Of a stretch of DNA of 64,000 nucleotides, positions 43,644 to 57,257 are shown one piece after another. The translations under genes were made by a program, and so were the position numbers. How positions within the stretch are numbered: the stretch's first letter is position 1; each line of letters opens with the position of its first letter. Below the pieces are notes generated by a model. That model was not told the origin of the DNA. It saw only the letters and a program-made list of their open reading frames with translations, and did no database searches. Origin of the DNA: Streptomyces canus (GTDB taxonomy: Bacteria > Actinomycetota > Actinomycetes > Streptomycetales > Streptomycetaceae); the NCBI RefSeq assembly GCF_030815415.1, contig NZ_JAUSWW010000001.1:6014001-6078000 (forward strand), given 5' to 3'.

Positions 43644-45101
43644 ATGACGACTGTCGACAACCGACAGGACTTCAAGGTCGCCGATCTCTCCCTGGCCGAG
43701 TTCGGCCGCAAGGAGATCACTCTCGCCGAGCACGAGATGCCCGGCCTGATGGCGATCCGCAAGGAATTCGCCGCCACCCAGCCGCTGGCCGGCGCCCGCA
43801 TCATGGGCTCCCTGCACATGACCGTGCAGACCGCCGTCCTGATCGAGACCCTGGTCGCTCTGGGCGCCGAGGTCCGCTGGGTGTCCTGCAACATCTTCTC
43901 CACCCAGGACCACGCGGCCGCCGCCGTCGCGGTAGGCCCGAACGGCACGCCCGAGAACCCGCAGGGCATCCCCGTCTTCGCCTGGAAGGGCGAGACCCTG
44001 GAGGAGTACTGGTGGTGCACGGAGCAGGCTCTGACCTGGCCGAACACCCCCACCGGCGGCCCGAACATGATCCTCGACGACGGCGGTGACGCCACCCTCC
44101 TCGTCCACAAGGGCGTCGAGTACGAGAAGGCCGGCAAGGTCCCCTCGGTCGACACCGCCGAGAACGACGAGCACCGCGTCGTCCTCGAACTCCTGAACCG
44201 CACCATCACCGACGGCTCCCAGAAGTGGACCCAGCTCGCCTCCGAGATCCGCGGCGTGACCGAGGAGACCACGACCGGCGTCCACCGCCTGTACGAGATG
44301 ATGCGCGACGGCCTCCTCCTCTTCCCGGCGATCAACGTGAACGACGCCGTCACGAAGTCGAAGTTCGACAACAAGTACGGCTGCCGCCACTCCCTGATCG
44401 ACGGCATCAACCGCGCCACCGACGTCCTCATCGGCGGCAAGACCGCGGTCGTCTGCGGCTACGGCGACGTCGGCAAGGGCTGTGCGGAGTCTCTGCGCGG
44501 TCAGGGCGCGCGCGTCATCATCACCGAGATCGACCCGATCTGCGCCCTCCAGGCGGCGATGGACGGCTACCAGGTCACGACCCTCGACGAGGTCGTCGAC
44601 AAGGCCGACATCTTCATCACCACGACCGGCAACAAGGACATCATCATGGCCAGCGACATGGCCAAGATGAAGCACCAGGCCATCGTCGGGAACATCGGCC
44701 ACTTCGACAACGAGATCGACATGGCCGGTCTCGCCAAGATCCCCGGCATCGTCAAGGACGAGGTCAAGCCCCAGGTCCACACCTGGAAGTTCCCCGACGG
44801 CAAGGTCCTGATCGTCCTGTCCGAGGGCCGTCTGCTGAACCTGGGCAACGCCACCGGTCACCCGTCGTTCGTGATGTCCAACTCGTTCGCGGACCAGACG
44901 CTGGCCCAGATCGAGCTGTACACCAAGCAGTCGGAGTACCCGATCGGCGTCTACACGCTGCCCAAGCACCTGGACGAGAAGGTCGCCCGCCTCCACCTCG
45001 ACGCGCTCGGTGTGAAGCTGACGACGCTGCGCCCGGAGCAGGCCTCGTACATCGGCGTCGACGTCGACGGGCCGTACAAGCCGGACCACTACCGCTACTG
45101 A
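43644..45101 (+). CDS. ahcY: Adenosylhomocysteinase (S-adenosylhomocysteine hydrolase)
   Basis: A 485-residue NAD-dependent enzyme splitting S-adenosylhomocysteine into adenosine and homocysteine, which keeps methyltransferases running. Conserved blocks are LAEHEMPGLMAIRKEF, RIMGSLHMTVQTAVLIETL, the NAD-binding VCGYGDVGKGCAESLRGQGARV and IVGNIGHFDNEID. It ends with the family's K-P-D-H-Y-R-Y, a C-terminus that reaches the neighbouring active site. ATG 43644 follows TTGAGGAG. It includes the roughly 40-residue insert typical of actinobacterial forms. A hairpin follows at 45131. Confidence 0.97.
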   Translation: MTTVDNRQDFKVADLSLAEFGRKEITLAEHEMPGLMAIRKEFAATQPLAGARIMGSLHMTVQTAVLIETLVALGAEVRWVSCNIFSTQDHAAAAVAVGPNGTPENPQGIPVFAWKGETLEEYWWCTEQALTWPNTPTGGPNMILDDGGDATLLVHKGVEYEKAGKVPSVDTAENDEHRVVLELLNRTITDGSQKWTQLASEIRGVTEETTTGVHRLYEMMRDGLLLFPAINVNDAVTKSKFDNKYGCRHSLIDGINRATDVLIGGKTAVVCGYGDVGKGCAESLRGQGARVIITEIDPICALQAAMDGYQVTTLDEVVDKADIFITTTGNKDIIMASDMAKMKHQAIVGNIGHFDNEIDMAGLAKIPGIVKDEVKPQVHTWKFPDGKVLIVLSEGRLLNLGNATGHPSFVMSNSFADQTLAQIELYTKQSEYPIGVYTLPKHLDEKVARLHLDALGVKLTTLRPEQASYIGVDVDGPYKPDHYRY

Positions 45102-45130
45102 GCACTCTCCTCAGCAGCAGGACCTTCGAG

Positions 45131-45163
45131 GCAGGCCCCCGCACCCCCGTGCCGGGGGCCTGC
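45131..45163 (+). terminator. GC-rich hairpin after ahcY
   Basis: GCAGGCCCCCG pairs with the downstream CGGGGGCCTGC (11-bp stem, extendable over a one-base bulge) 30 bp after the stop, followed by CCCTTTGG. Confidence 0.65.
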
Positions 45164-45235
45164 CCCTTTGGCCGCTCCGGCCCGACCAGCCCGTGCCGCT
45201 ATGCCCGGACCAGCCCGTCAAGACCCAGGACCCCC

Positions 45236-45851
45236 ATGCCCCGCGGCCGCTATTCGCTCCATGATCCGCACGATCACACCTCCCTCGCAGAAGAGCACTT
45301 CCACTGCGCCCCCGGCCCCTCCGGCTGGCGCTACGTCGCCCAGCTGACGAACCCCGCGGGCGACCACTCCGGCTCCGTCGACCTGGCCCTCGACGAGCTC
45401 GGCCGCCCCATCCGTCTGGAACTCCACTCAGCGGGCTGGCAGGTACGCGGCGCCGCTCTCGACGGCGTCACCTGGGTCCGTACAGACCCCACCGGAGCTC
45501 ACCGCCACGGAAGGCAATGTCCCCGCCCACGCCTTCACCGGCACATCCCCCGCATTCCTCATCGCCACCACCCGTCTCCTACGCCTCACCCCTTCCGCAT
45601 CTGCCACCCGCGTACGACTCGTCGCCTTCACGGATCCGGTCCTCGCCCCGCGCACCGTGGACCAGTCCTGGGCGCTGATGAAAAGCGAAGCACACGCCAC
45701 TGACAACGGCCCCCTGACCGTGGACGAATACCAGGTCACAGCCCTGGACACGGGAGAGCAGCACACCGTGCACATCGCCGGGGACGTGGTCCTGTCGGCT
45801 CCCGGCATCGAGTTGGAGGACCTCGAATCACCGCCGTCCGTCTTCGTGTGA
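45236..45851 (+). CDS. Unknown protein, frameshifted
   Basis: I do not recognise this gene. The first 89 codons (MPRGRYSLHDPHDHTSLAEEHFHCAPG, then YVAQLTNPAGDHSGSVDLALDELGRPIRLEL) run to VRTDPTGAH. One extra base near 45503 then shifts the frame. The continuation TEGNVPAHAFTGTSPAFLIATTRLLRLTP, then VDQSWALMKSEAHATDNGPL, and SVFV at the end lies in the next frame and stops at 45849-45851. Joined, it is a roughly 204-residue beta-rich soluble protein, with a His-rich start and a PLTVDEYQVTAL segment. As sequenced, translation would end at 45703 with a scrambled tail. CAGGA precedes the ATG. Confidence 0.7.
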
Positions 45852-45876
45852 GCAGGGGGCGGTACGGCGGTACGGC

Positions 45877-46812
45877 TTACGCAGGAGGCGCGAACCCGGT
45901 ACCAGGACGCTCAGGCGACGGCGTCTCCCGCGTCCCCGCGGGCCCGGCGCCGGGTGCCGGAGGCGCTGCGACGGGACCGTAGTAGGGAGGCGGAGCAGGG
46001 GTAGCCGCAGCCGGTGAGAGCGAAGGTGGCTGAGCAGGCTGCGTTCCGTACGCCGCCGCCGATCCGTTCCCGAAAGCCCGCCGAGCCTCCCGGGCCTGGC
46101 GCTCCTGCACCACCGCCGCGAGATACGCCGCCGGCGGAACGCCCTGCGGCGCCGGGGTCCCCGTACGTGCCGAGACGTCCGCGGCGAGCCGCTCGGCCAT
46201 CGCCCAGCCGACCTGCGGGTCCAACTGCTGCATCCGCCCCAGGTACTGCCGGATGGCGAGCCACAACCCGTCCGGAACGGCGGACAGGTCCAGCCCGGAG
46301 AAACGTCCGGCCAGCCAGGGCGGCGGCGGAGGCAGGAATCCCGTGTGCGCGACCGGAACCCGCTCCCGTACGACCAGAGTCCCCGCGAACACGTCCCCGA
46401 GCCGTCGCCCCCGCGCCGAGACGAGCGACGCGACACAGGCGACGACCCCGAGCGTCAGCAGGATCTCGATGACACCGATCCCGCCGCGCACCAACGCATG
46501 CCGGAACCGGATCGGTCCGCCGTCGTCCCGCACCACCCGCAGCCCGCACGCCAACTTCCCGAGCGAGCGACCGTGGCTGAGCGTCTCGACCGCGATGGGA
46601 CCGCCCACCATGACCAGCACGAACGCCGCCAGAGACACCGCGAACTGAGCCGCCTCGTCCAGGGAAGCCGTGGAAGCCACCAGCGCGATGGTCACGACCA
46701 CGTAGACGATCACGCCCACCAGGAGATCGAGCAGCACGGCCAACGCCCTGCTCGGCAGCCGCGCAGGACGCAACTCCAGCGCCACCGCCTCGCCCGTCAC
46801 CAGCTCATTCAC
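45877..46812 (-). CDS. RDD family membrane protein
   Basis: A 311-residue RDD-domain membrane protein. The N-terminal 150 residues have the family pattern LPSRALAVLLDLLVGVIVYVVV (Arg-Asp in the first helix), a second helix AVSLAAFVLVMVGGPIAVE, then GRSLGKLACGLRVV and a third membrane segment. The rest is a cytosolic region with LWLAIRQYLGRMQQLDPQVGWAMAERLAADV and a Pro-rich tail. The GTG start at 46812 follows GGAAGGACGG. It is divergent from the SpoIIM-like gene, the usual pairing in Streptomyces. Its role is unknown; some RDD proteins are ion antiporters or assist stress responses. Confidence 0.88.
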   Translation of the reverse strand: MNELVTGEAVALELRPARLPSRALAVLLDLLVGVIVYVVVTIALVASTASLDEAAQFAVSLAAFVLVMVGGPIAVETLSHGRSLGKLACGLRVVRDDGGPIRFRHALVRGGIGVIEILLTLGVVACVASLVSARGRRLGDVFAGTLVVRERVPVAHTGFLPPPPPWLAGRFSGLDLSAVPDGLWLAIRQYLGRMQQLDPQVGWAMAERLAADVSARTGTPAPQGVPPAAYLAAVVQERQAREARRAFGNGSAAAYGTQPAQPPSLSPAAATPAPPPYYGPVAAPPAPGAGPAGTRETPSPERPGTGFAPPA

Positions 46813-46942
46813 GTCCGCCGTCCTTCCCCTGACCCGCCCCGAGAACGGCCAGTCTGCCAAGCTGAGGGCGCATCGCACCGCAGTACGACAAGCTGACACC
46901 CACGACGAGTCGCCGACGAGCAGCCGAGGAGCAGCCGAACCG

Positions 46943-47950
46943 ATGGACCTCGACGTCTTCGTCTCCGCTCACCGAGCGGAGTGGGATCGCCTCGACGCCT
47001 TGCTCCGACGCCAGCGGCGGCTGACCGGCACCGAGGCCGACGAACTCGTCACTCTCTATCAACGCACGGCCACCCACCTCTCCCTGATCCAGTCCAGTGC
47101 CCCCGACCCACAGCTGACGGGCCGGCTCAGCCAACTCGTGGCACGCGCGCGTAGTGCCGTGACAGGCACCCGTCGCGCATCCTGGCGCGACGTCACGCGC
47201 TTCCTGGCGTACGGCTTTCCCGCGGCGGTCTACAGAGCACGCCATTGGTGGGTCCCCACCGCGCTTCTCTCCACAGCCGTGGCAGCCCTCCTGGGCTGGT
47301 GGATCGGCACCCACCCGGAAGTGCAGGCCACCATCGCGGCCCCCAGCGAACTCCGCGAGCTCACCCGCCCGGGCGGGCAGTACGAGTCGTACTACTCGAG
47401 CCACCCCGCGGCCTCCTTCGCCGCCCAGGTCTGGACGAACAACGCGTGGGCCGCTGCGCAGTGCCTGATCCTCGGGGTCTTCCTCGGCCTCCCGGTCCTC
47501 TGGATCCTCTTCCAGAACATGCTCAACCTCGGAGTCGGCTTCGGCCTGATGTCCTCGGCAGGCCGCCTCGACACCTTCCTCGGCCTGGTCCTGCCCCACG
47601 GTCTGCTGGAGCTGACCGCGGTGTTCGTCGCCGCGGGAACAGGCATGCGCCTCGGCTGGACCGTCATCGACCCGGGCCCACGCACGCGTCGAGCCGCGCT
47701 CGCAGAGGAAGGCCGAGCGGCGATCGGCATGGCCATCGGCCTCGCCCTGATCCTCTTCATCTCCGGAGCCATCGAAGGCTTCGTCACCCCGTCCGGCCTG
47801 CCCACCTGGGCGCGCATCAGCATCGGGGTCGTCGCCGAACTGGCCTTCCTCGCGTACGTCTACATCCTCGGCGGGCGCGCTGCCCGCGCCGGAGAATCGG
47901 GCGACGTCGCGGAGGCCGAACGCAGCGCCACGGTCCCCATGGCGGCCTGA
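46943..47950 (+). CDS. Stage II sporulation protein M (SpoIIM/DUF95) family protein
   Basis: A 335-residue integral membrane protein of the SpoIIM family. The soluble N-terminus (MDLDVFVSAHRAEWDRLDALLRR, then LVTLYQRTATHLSLIQ) is followed by five or six helices: VPTALLSTAVAALLGWWIGTH, then NNAWAAAQCLILGVFLGLPVLWILFQNMLNLG, then FLGLVLPHGLLELTAVFVAAGTGMRLG. In Bacillus SpoIIM is part of the DMP peptidoglycan-degrading complex at engulfment. In actinobacteria the partner set is usually RDD, DUF58 and MoxR genes, all present here. It ends just before the rrn promoters. Confidence 0.88.
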   Translation: MDLDVFVSAHRAEWDRLDALLRRQRRLTGTEADELVTLYQRTATHLSLIQSSAPDPQLTGRLSQLVARARSAVTGTRRASWRDVTRFLAYGFPAAVYRARHWWVPTALLSTAVAALLGWWIGTHPEVQATIAAPSELRELTRPGGQYESYYSSHPAASFAAQVWTNNAWAAAQCLILGVFLGLPVLWILFQNMLNLGVGFGLMSSAGRLDTFLGLVLPHGLLELTAVFVAAGTGMRLGWTVIDPGPRTRRAALAEEGRAAIGMAIGLALILFISGAIEGFVTPSGLPTWARISIGVVAELAFLAYVYILGGRAARAGESGDVAEAERSATVPMAA

Positions 47951-48003
47951 TGTGCGTACGGGGCGGCTGAGCTGCTAGTGTCCTCTTCGCCCCGCAGGAA
48001 CCG

Positions 48004-48032
48004 TTGACACGGAGAGAGCGGGGAGGTAGATT
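48004..48032 (+). promoter_or_regulatory. rrn promoter P1
   Basis: TTGACA (48004-48009), 17 nt, TAGATT (48027-48032): a near-consensus vegetative promoter about 480 bp before the 16S gene. Confidence 0.75.
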
Positions 48033-48092
48033 TAAACAGTTGCCTAGAACTGGATCTAGTCCGGTCGGCAGCAGTGAGTGTCTGTCTGCTTC

Positions 48093-48119
48093 TTGAAACA
48101 TCGTTTCGAAGAAGCCCCT
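48093..48119. promoter_or_regulatory. Imperfect palindrome in rrn leader
   Basis: The segment CTTCTTGAAAC ... GTTTCGAAGAAG is an inverted repeat with one bulge, between promoter P1 and the downstream -10 boxes. It could be a regulator site or an RNA hairpin. Confidence 0.35.
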
Positions 48120-48169
48120 CCCGATAATTCGGAAATGAGCGGCCGGTCAGTCCGGCCCGGAACTTCTGA

Positions 48170-48175
48170 TAAAGT
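48170..48175 (+). promoter_or_regulatory. rrn promoter -10 (TAAAGT)
   Basis: The -10 hexamer TAAAGT lies in the context CTGATAAAGTCGGA, repeated as CTGATAGAGTCGGA 82 bp later. The -35 regions are weak, as known for some Streptomyces rrn promoters. Confidence 0.55.
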
Positions 48176-48251
48176 CGGAGCCGCCGGAAAGGGAAACGCG
48201 AAAGCGGGAACCTGGAAAGCACCGAGGAAATCGGAGCCGGAAACGGTCTGA

Positions 48252-48257
48252 TAGAGT
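48252..48257 (+). promoter_or_regulatory. rrn promoter -10 (TAGAGT)
   Basis: TAGAGT, a good HrdB-type -10, lies in the same local context as the box at 48170. Downstream is the purine-rich leader with TTGAGAACTCAACAG, the usual Streptomyces pre-16S leader. Confidence 0.55.
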
Positions 48258-48509
48258 CGGAAACGCAAGACCGAAGGGAAAAGCCCGGAGGAAAGCCCGA
48301 GAGGGTGAGTACAAAGGAAGCGTCCGTTCCTTGAGAACTCAACAGCGTGCCAAAAATCAACGCCAGATTAGTTGATACCCCGTCTCCGGCCGTCATGGTC
48401 GTAGATGAGGTTCCTTTGAAGAAAAACACAGCGAGGACGCTGTGAACCATCGGCTTATTCCGCCGGTGGTTCCGCTCTCGTGTGTGTGCACCCGATTACG
48501 GGTAAACAT

Positions 48510-53463
<4,954 letters not shown>

Positions 53464-53557
53464 CAGTTGCTCGCGTCCACTGTGTTGGTTCTGAAACCAC
53501 GAACAGCCCCATACCCGTAATCGGGTGTGGTGTGGCATGGTTCGACAGTTTCATAGT

Positions 53558-53676
53558 GTTTCGGTGGTCATAGCGTGAGGGAAACGCCCGGTTACATTCC
53601 GAACCCGGAAGCTAAGCCTTACAGCGCCGATGGTACTGCAGGGGGGACCCTGTGGGAGAGTAGGACACCGCCGAAC
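53558..53676 (+). rRNA. rrf: 5S ribosomal RNA
   Basis: 119 nt, starting GTTTCGGTGGTCATAGCG and ending CACCGCCGAAC. The two ends pair as the terminal helix. The internal CGAACCCGGAAGCTAAGCC is the usual 5S signature. Confidence 0.95.
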
Positions 53677-53685
53677 AAATTTTAG

Positions 53686-53717
53686 AAAAGGCCCACGCCA
53701 TCAGGCGTGGGCCTTTT
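53686..53717 (+). terminator. Rho-independent terminator of the rrn operon
   Basis: AAAAGGCCCACGCC pairs perfectly with GGCGTGGGCCTTTT (14 bp, ATCA loop), followed by more T residues, 9 bp after the 5S gene. It also separates the rrn operon from the convergent DUF58 operon. Confidence 0.9.
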
Positions 53718-53767
53718 TCTATTTCAAGCCCTTGCTCTTCTTTCCGATTTTCTTTCCGAGCGCTGGA

Positions 53768-55078
53768 TTACAGACGGCCCGCCGTCTTCAGGGCCAGATA
53801 CGCATCCGCCAGTGTCGGCGCCAGCTCATCCGGTGTTGCGTCGACGACGGTGACACCGTGCCGTCGGAGCTGTTCCGCGGTGCGATGACGTTCGCTCTGT
53901 GCTTGTGCGGCTGATGCGGCCTCGTAGACGGCTTCGGTGTTTCCGCGGGCCTTGGCCATGCGGGTGACGTGGGGGTCGGCCACGGATGCCACGAGGACGG
54001 TGTGGCGCTGGGTGAGCTGGGAAAGGACGGGAAGCAGTCCTTCTTCGACCGGGGCGGCGTCGAGTGTTGTCAGCAGCACGATCAGGGAGCGGCGTGGGGC
54101 CGTCCTGAGTGCAGTGGCCGTAAGACCGCGTGCGTCTGTTTCGACGAGTTCCGGTTCGAGTGTCGCCATTGCGTTGACCAGGGACGGTAGGACGTCGCTT
54201 GCTGTGCGGCCCTGGACCAGGGCGCGTAGTCGGCGGTCGTAGGCGAGGAGGTCGACGCGGTCGCCGGCGCGGGAGGCGAGTGCTGCCAGGAGTAGTGCCG
54301 CGTCCATGGAGGCGTCGAGGCGTGGGGCGTCGTCCACACGGCCGGCTGACGTTCGGCCGGTGTCGAGGACGACGAGGATGTGGCGGTCGCGTTCGGGGCG
54401 CCAGGTGCGTACGGCGACCGCGGACTGGCGGGCTGTGGCGCGCCAGTCGATGGAGCGGGTGTCGTCGCCGGGGACGTATTCGCGAAGGCTGTCGAATTCT
54501 GTGCCCTCGCCGCGGGTGAGCACGCTGGTGCGGCCGTCGAGTTCGCGTAGTCGGGCGAGCTTCGAGGGGAGGTGCTTGCGGCTGGTGAACGGGGGCAGGA
54601 CGCGTACCGTCCAGGGGGCGTTGTGGGTGCCTTGGCGGTTGAAGAGGCCGAGAGGGCCGTAGGAGCGGATCGTCACGCGGTCGGCCTGGCGGTCGCCTCG
54701 GCGAGTGGGGCGCAGGCGGGTGGTGAGGCGGCGGCGTTCACCTGCGGGGACCGTGAGGCGGTGGCGGGAGGCCGTTGTCTCAGTGCCGGGGAGCCAGCTG
54801 CTGGGGGGCCAGGCGTCGCGGAGGTGGGCCCGGAGCGGGAGGTTGGACGGGTTGGTGACCGTCAGGGTGACGTCGGCCGTCTCTCCCAGGCGTACGGAGG
54901 TGTCGCCGGAGCGGGTCAGGCGCAGGCGGCGTACGGGGGCCGCGAGGGCGAAGTCGCAGGCGCAGGCCAGGGCCAGGGGGGCGTTCACGGCGAGGAGCCC
55001 CGTCAGGCCGGGTTCCCAGATGCCGACGGGGATCGAGCCCAGGGCCGCGAGCAGTGCGGCGCGTCCGGTGAGCGCCAT
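53768..55078 (-). CDS. DUF58 domain protein
   Basis: A 436-residue protein with two N-terminal helices, a beta-rich part (VRLGETADVTLTVTNPSNLPLRAHL) and a C-terminal DUF58/von Willebrand A-like domain: EFDSLREYVPGDDTRSIDWRATARQ, VVLDTGRTSAG (MIDAS-like DTxRTS) and a LLLAALASRAGDRVDLLAYD helix. Together with MoxR ATPases such proteins act as chaperone or assembly modules; the client is unknown. Its ATG overlaps the MoxR stop by 4 nt (ATGA). It is the last gene of a five-gene operon and ends with TAA close to the rrn terminator. Confidence 0.9.
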   Translation of the reverse strand: MALTGRAALLAALGSIPVGIWEPGLTGLLAVNAPLALACACDFALAAPVRRLRLTRSGDTSVRLGETADVTLTVTNPSNLPLRAHLRDAWPPSSWLPGTETTASRHRLTVPAGERRRLTTRLRPTRRGDRQADRVTIRSYGPLGLFNRQGTHNAPWTVRVLPPFTSRKHLPSKLARLRELDGRTSVLTRGEGTEFDSLREYVPGDDTRSIDWRATARQSAVAVRTWRPERDRHILVVLDTGRTSAGRVDDAPRLDASMDAALLLAALASRAGDRVDLLAYDRRLRALVQGRTASDVLPSLVNAMATLEPELVETDARGLTATALRTAPRRSLIVLLTTLDAAPVEEGLLPVLSQLTQRHTVLVASVADPHVTRMAKARGNTEAVYEAASAAQAQSERHRTAEQLRRHGVTVVDATPDELAPTLADAYLALKTAGRL

Positions 55079-56070
55079 CAGCGGGGGACGGGGACGTGGG
55101 CGAGGATCGCGTGGATGACGGAGTCGGCTGTCACGCCCTCCATTTCGGCCTCCGGACGGAGTTGTACGCGGTGCCGGAGGGTGGGGAGCGCGAGGGCCTT
55201 CACGTCGTCGGGGATGACGTAGTCGCGGCCTGTCAGCCAGGCCCAGGCGCGGGAGGTCGCGAGGAGGGCCGTGGCGCCTCGGGGGGACACGCCGAGGGTC
55301 AGGGACGGGGATTCGCGGGTGGCGCGGCAGATGTCGACGACGTAGGCCGTGATCTCGGGGGAGATGGTCGTCTTCGCGACCGCTGCTCGGGCGGCTTCCA
55401 GGTCTGCGGGGCCCGCTACCGGGCGGATGCCGGCGGCGTGCAGGTCGCGGGGGTTGAAGCCTTCGGCGTGGCGGGTGAGGACGTCGATCTCGTCCTGGCG
55501 GGAGGGGAGGGGGATGGTGAGTTTGAGGAGGAAGCGGTCCAGCTGCGCTTCGGGGAGGGGGTAGGTGCCCTCGTACTCCACCGGGTTCTGGGTCGCGGCG
55601 ACCAGGAAGGGGTCCGGGAGCGGGCGGGGGGTGCCGTCGACCGTGACCTGGCGTTCCTCCATCGCTTCGAGGAGGGACGACTGGGTCTTGGGAGGTGTGC
55701 GGTTGATCTCGTCCGCGAGGAGGAGGTTGGTGAAGACCGGGCCGGGCTGGAAGGAGAACTCGGCGGATCGGGTGTCGTAGACGAGGGAGCCCGTCACGTC
55801 GCTCGGCATGAGGTCCGGGGTGAACTGGATGCGCTTGGTGTCGAGTTCGAGTGCGGATGCGAGGGCGCGGACGAGCAACGTTTTGGCGACCCCGGGGACT
55901 CCTTCTAGGAGAACGTGTCCGCGGCAGAGGAGGGCGACGACAAGGCCGGTCACGGCGGGGTCCTGGCCGACCACGGCTTTGGCGATCTCGGCGCGCAGGG
56001 CTTCCAGGGAGGCCCGGGCGGTGTCCGGGTCCCCGGGGTACCCGGCGTTGTCAGTGGTCGGGGCCATCAT
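55078..56070 (-). CDS. MoxR family AAA+ ATPase
   Basis: A 330-residue MoxR ATPase. The Walker A region is LLEGVPGVAKTLLVRAL (about residues 55-71), Walker B is LLLADEINRTPPKTQSSLLEAMEE, sensor 1 is VAATQNPVEYEGTYPLPEAQLDRF, and sensor 2 is GVSPRGATALL. It probably remodels or matures a membrane or secreted partner together with DUF58. The start is ATG 56070 or the adjacent ATG 56067, overlapping the DUF4350 stop (ATGA). Four successive 4-nt overlaps make the operon tightly coupled. Confidence 0.94.
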   Translation of the reverse strand: MMAPTTDNAGYPGDPDTARASLEALRAEIAKAVVGQDPAVTGLVVALLCRGHVLLEGVPGVAKTLLVRALASALELDTKRIQFTPDLMPSDVTGSLVYDTRSAEFSFQPGPVFTNLLLADEINRTPPKTQSSLLEAMEERQVTVDGTPRPLPDPFLVAATQNPVEYEGTYPLPEAQLDRFLLKLTIPLPSRQDEIDVLTRHAEGFNPRDLHAAGIRPVAGPADLEAARAAVAKTTISPEITAYVVDICRATRESPSLTLGVSPRGATALLATSRAWAWLTGRDYVIPDDVKALALPTLRHRVQLRPEAEMEGVTADSVIHAILAHVPVPR

Positions 56071-57257
56071 GAACGGCGTACCTCTCTTTCGAGGGCGTCG
56101 AGTTGGTCGGCGAGAGAGACGAGGGCTGCGTCGTCTCCGGGCGGCGGGCCGAAGAGCAGGGCGGGCAGGGTCTGTCCGTCGTTGTGGAGATGCGCGGACA
56201 GGGCGGGGAGCAGGGCTTCGGGCGCGTGTGCCTGGGAGACGGGGACGCCTACGAGGGGGGCGAGGCGGGTGCGGGTGGTGGAGCGGAGAGCGGCGGCCGC
56301 GCGGTCACGGGCGTTGGCCTTGCGGTAGAGGCGGGCTCGGCCTTCGACGGTTTCGGAGGCGCGGATCGCCACGGGGAGTCTTTCGGGTACGAGGGGGCCG
56401 AGTCGGCGTGCCCGCCAGAGGGCGGCCAGGGCTGCGGCGACGAAGAGTTGCAGGGTGCCCCAGCGCCAGCCCGAGGGGAGCAGGTCGAAGAAGCTGCGTT
56501 CGTCGTCGTCGGCGGCCGACGCGTCGGAGAGCGAGGGGAGGTACCAGACCAGATGGGGGCGGGAGCCGAGGAGTTGGAGGGCGAGGGAGGCGTTGCCCTG
56601 CTCGTCGAGGCGGTCGTTGCGGAGGATGTCGGGCGCGCCGAGTACGACGGTGTCGCCGCTCCCGGTCGTCGGGACGCGCAGCAGGGTGGCCAGGCGCTGG
56701 CTGGGGTAGCAGGAGTCGGCGTCGAGGTGGGTGGTGGTGTAGCGGATGCCGCCGGTGTCGGCGGCGCCCGCGCGCCGGGCGGCGGGCAGGTCGCAGCCGG
56801 GCTCGAGCGTGGAGTCGGCGCTGGTGGCGGGGTCTGCCGTGACGTCGGGGGCGAGCCGTTCCACGGACGCGCTGCCGGGGGCGACGAGGACCGTGCGGCC
56901 GCCGGATTCGACGGTCGTGGAGTGCAGACGGGTCTGTTGACGGTGCGTCAGCAGGTCGGGGAGGGCGACCAGGAGGGTCGTGTCCGGGTCGGCGGCGGCG
57001 CGTGCTTCGTCCAGGGTGGCGACCACGCGGGTGGACACCCCGCGGTCGGCGAGGAGTTCGGCGACGGCGCGGCTGCCGTAGGGGTCGGCGGAGCGCGGGT
57101 CGAGGTTGCCGTGCCGGGCGTCGGAGCGCATCACGGCGATCGTGACGGCGGCGGCCAGGAGGGCGACGAGGGCGAGCGCGATGCCTCGCGTGCGGGTCCA
57201 TACCTGGCGTGCTGTGGGCGAGGCCGAGGTGGACGGGAGGGTGGCCTCGGTGGTCAT
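56067..57257 (-). CDS. DUF4350 domain membrane protein
   Basis: A 396-residue protein. One N-terminal helix (GIALALVALLAAAVTIAVM) is followed by an extracytoplasmic DUF4350 domain, with DPYGSRAVAELLADRGVSTRVV, then TTLLVALPDLLTHRQ, then GRTVLVAPGSASVERLAP, a flavodoxin/GATase-like fold. A second helix (WGTLQLFVAAALAALWRARRLGPLV) and a cytosolic tail follow. This domain set is typical of the MoxR-DUF58 operons of actinobacteria. Function is unknown. ATG 57257 overlaps the DUF4129 stop. Confidence 0.88.
   Translation of the reverse strand: MTTEATLPSTSASPTARQVWTRTRGIALALVALLAAAVTIAVMRSDARHGNLDPRSADPYGSRAVAELLADRGVSTRVVATLDEARAAADPDTTLLVALPDLLTHRQQTRLHSTTVESGGRTVLVAPGSASVERLAPDVTADPATSADSTLEPGCDLPAARRAGAADTGGIRYTTTHLDADSCYPSQRLATLLRVPTTGSGDTVVLGAPDILRNDRLDEQGNASLALQLLGSRPHLVWYLPSLSDASAADDDERSFFDLLPSGWRWGTLQLFVAAALAALWRARRLGPLVPERLPVAIRASETVEGRARLYRKANARDRAAAALRSTTRTRLAPLVGVPVSQAHAPEALLPALSAHLHNDGQTLPALLFGPPPGDDAALVSLADQLDALEREVRRS

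Noticed and set aside
44225..45703. Long open frame overlapping ahcY in another frame
   Set aside because: It is a shadow of ahcY; only its 3' part from 45236 is real coding sequence (the frameshifted gene).
48093..48128. TTGAAA ... GATAAT as another rrn promoter
   Set aside because: The spacing of 24 nt is too long for a vegetative promoter; the TTGAAA belongs to an inverted repeat.
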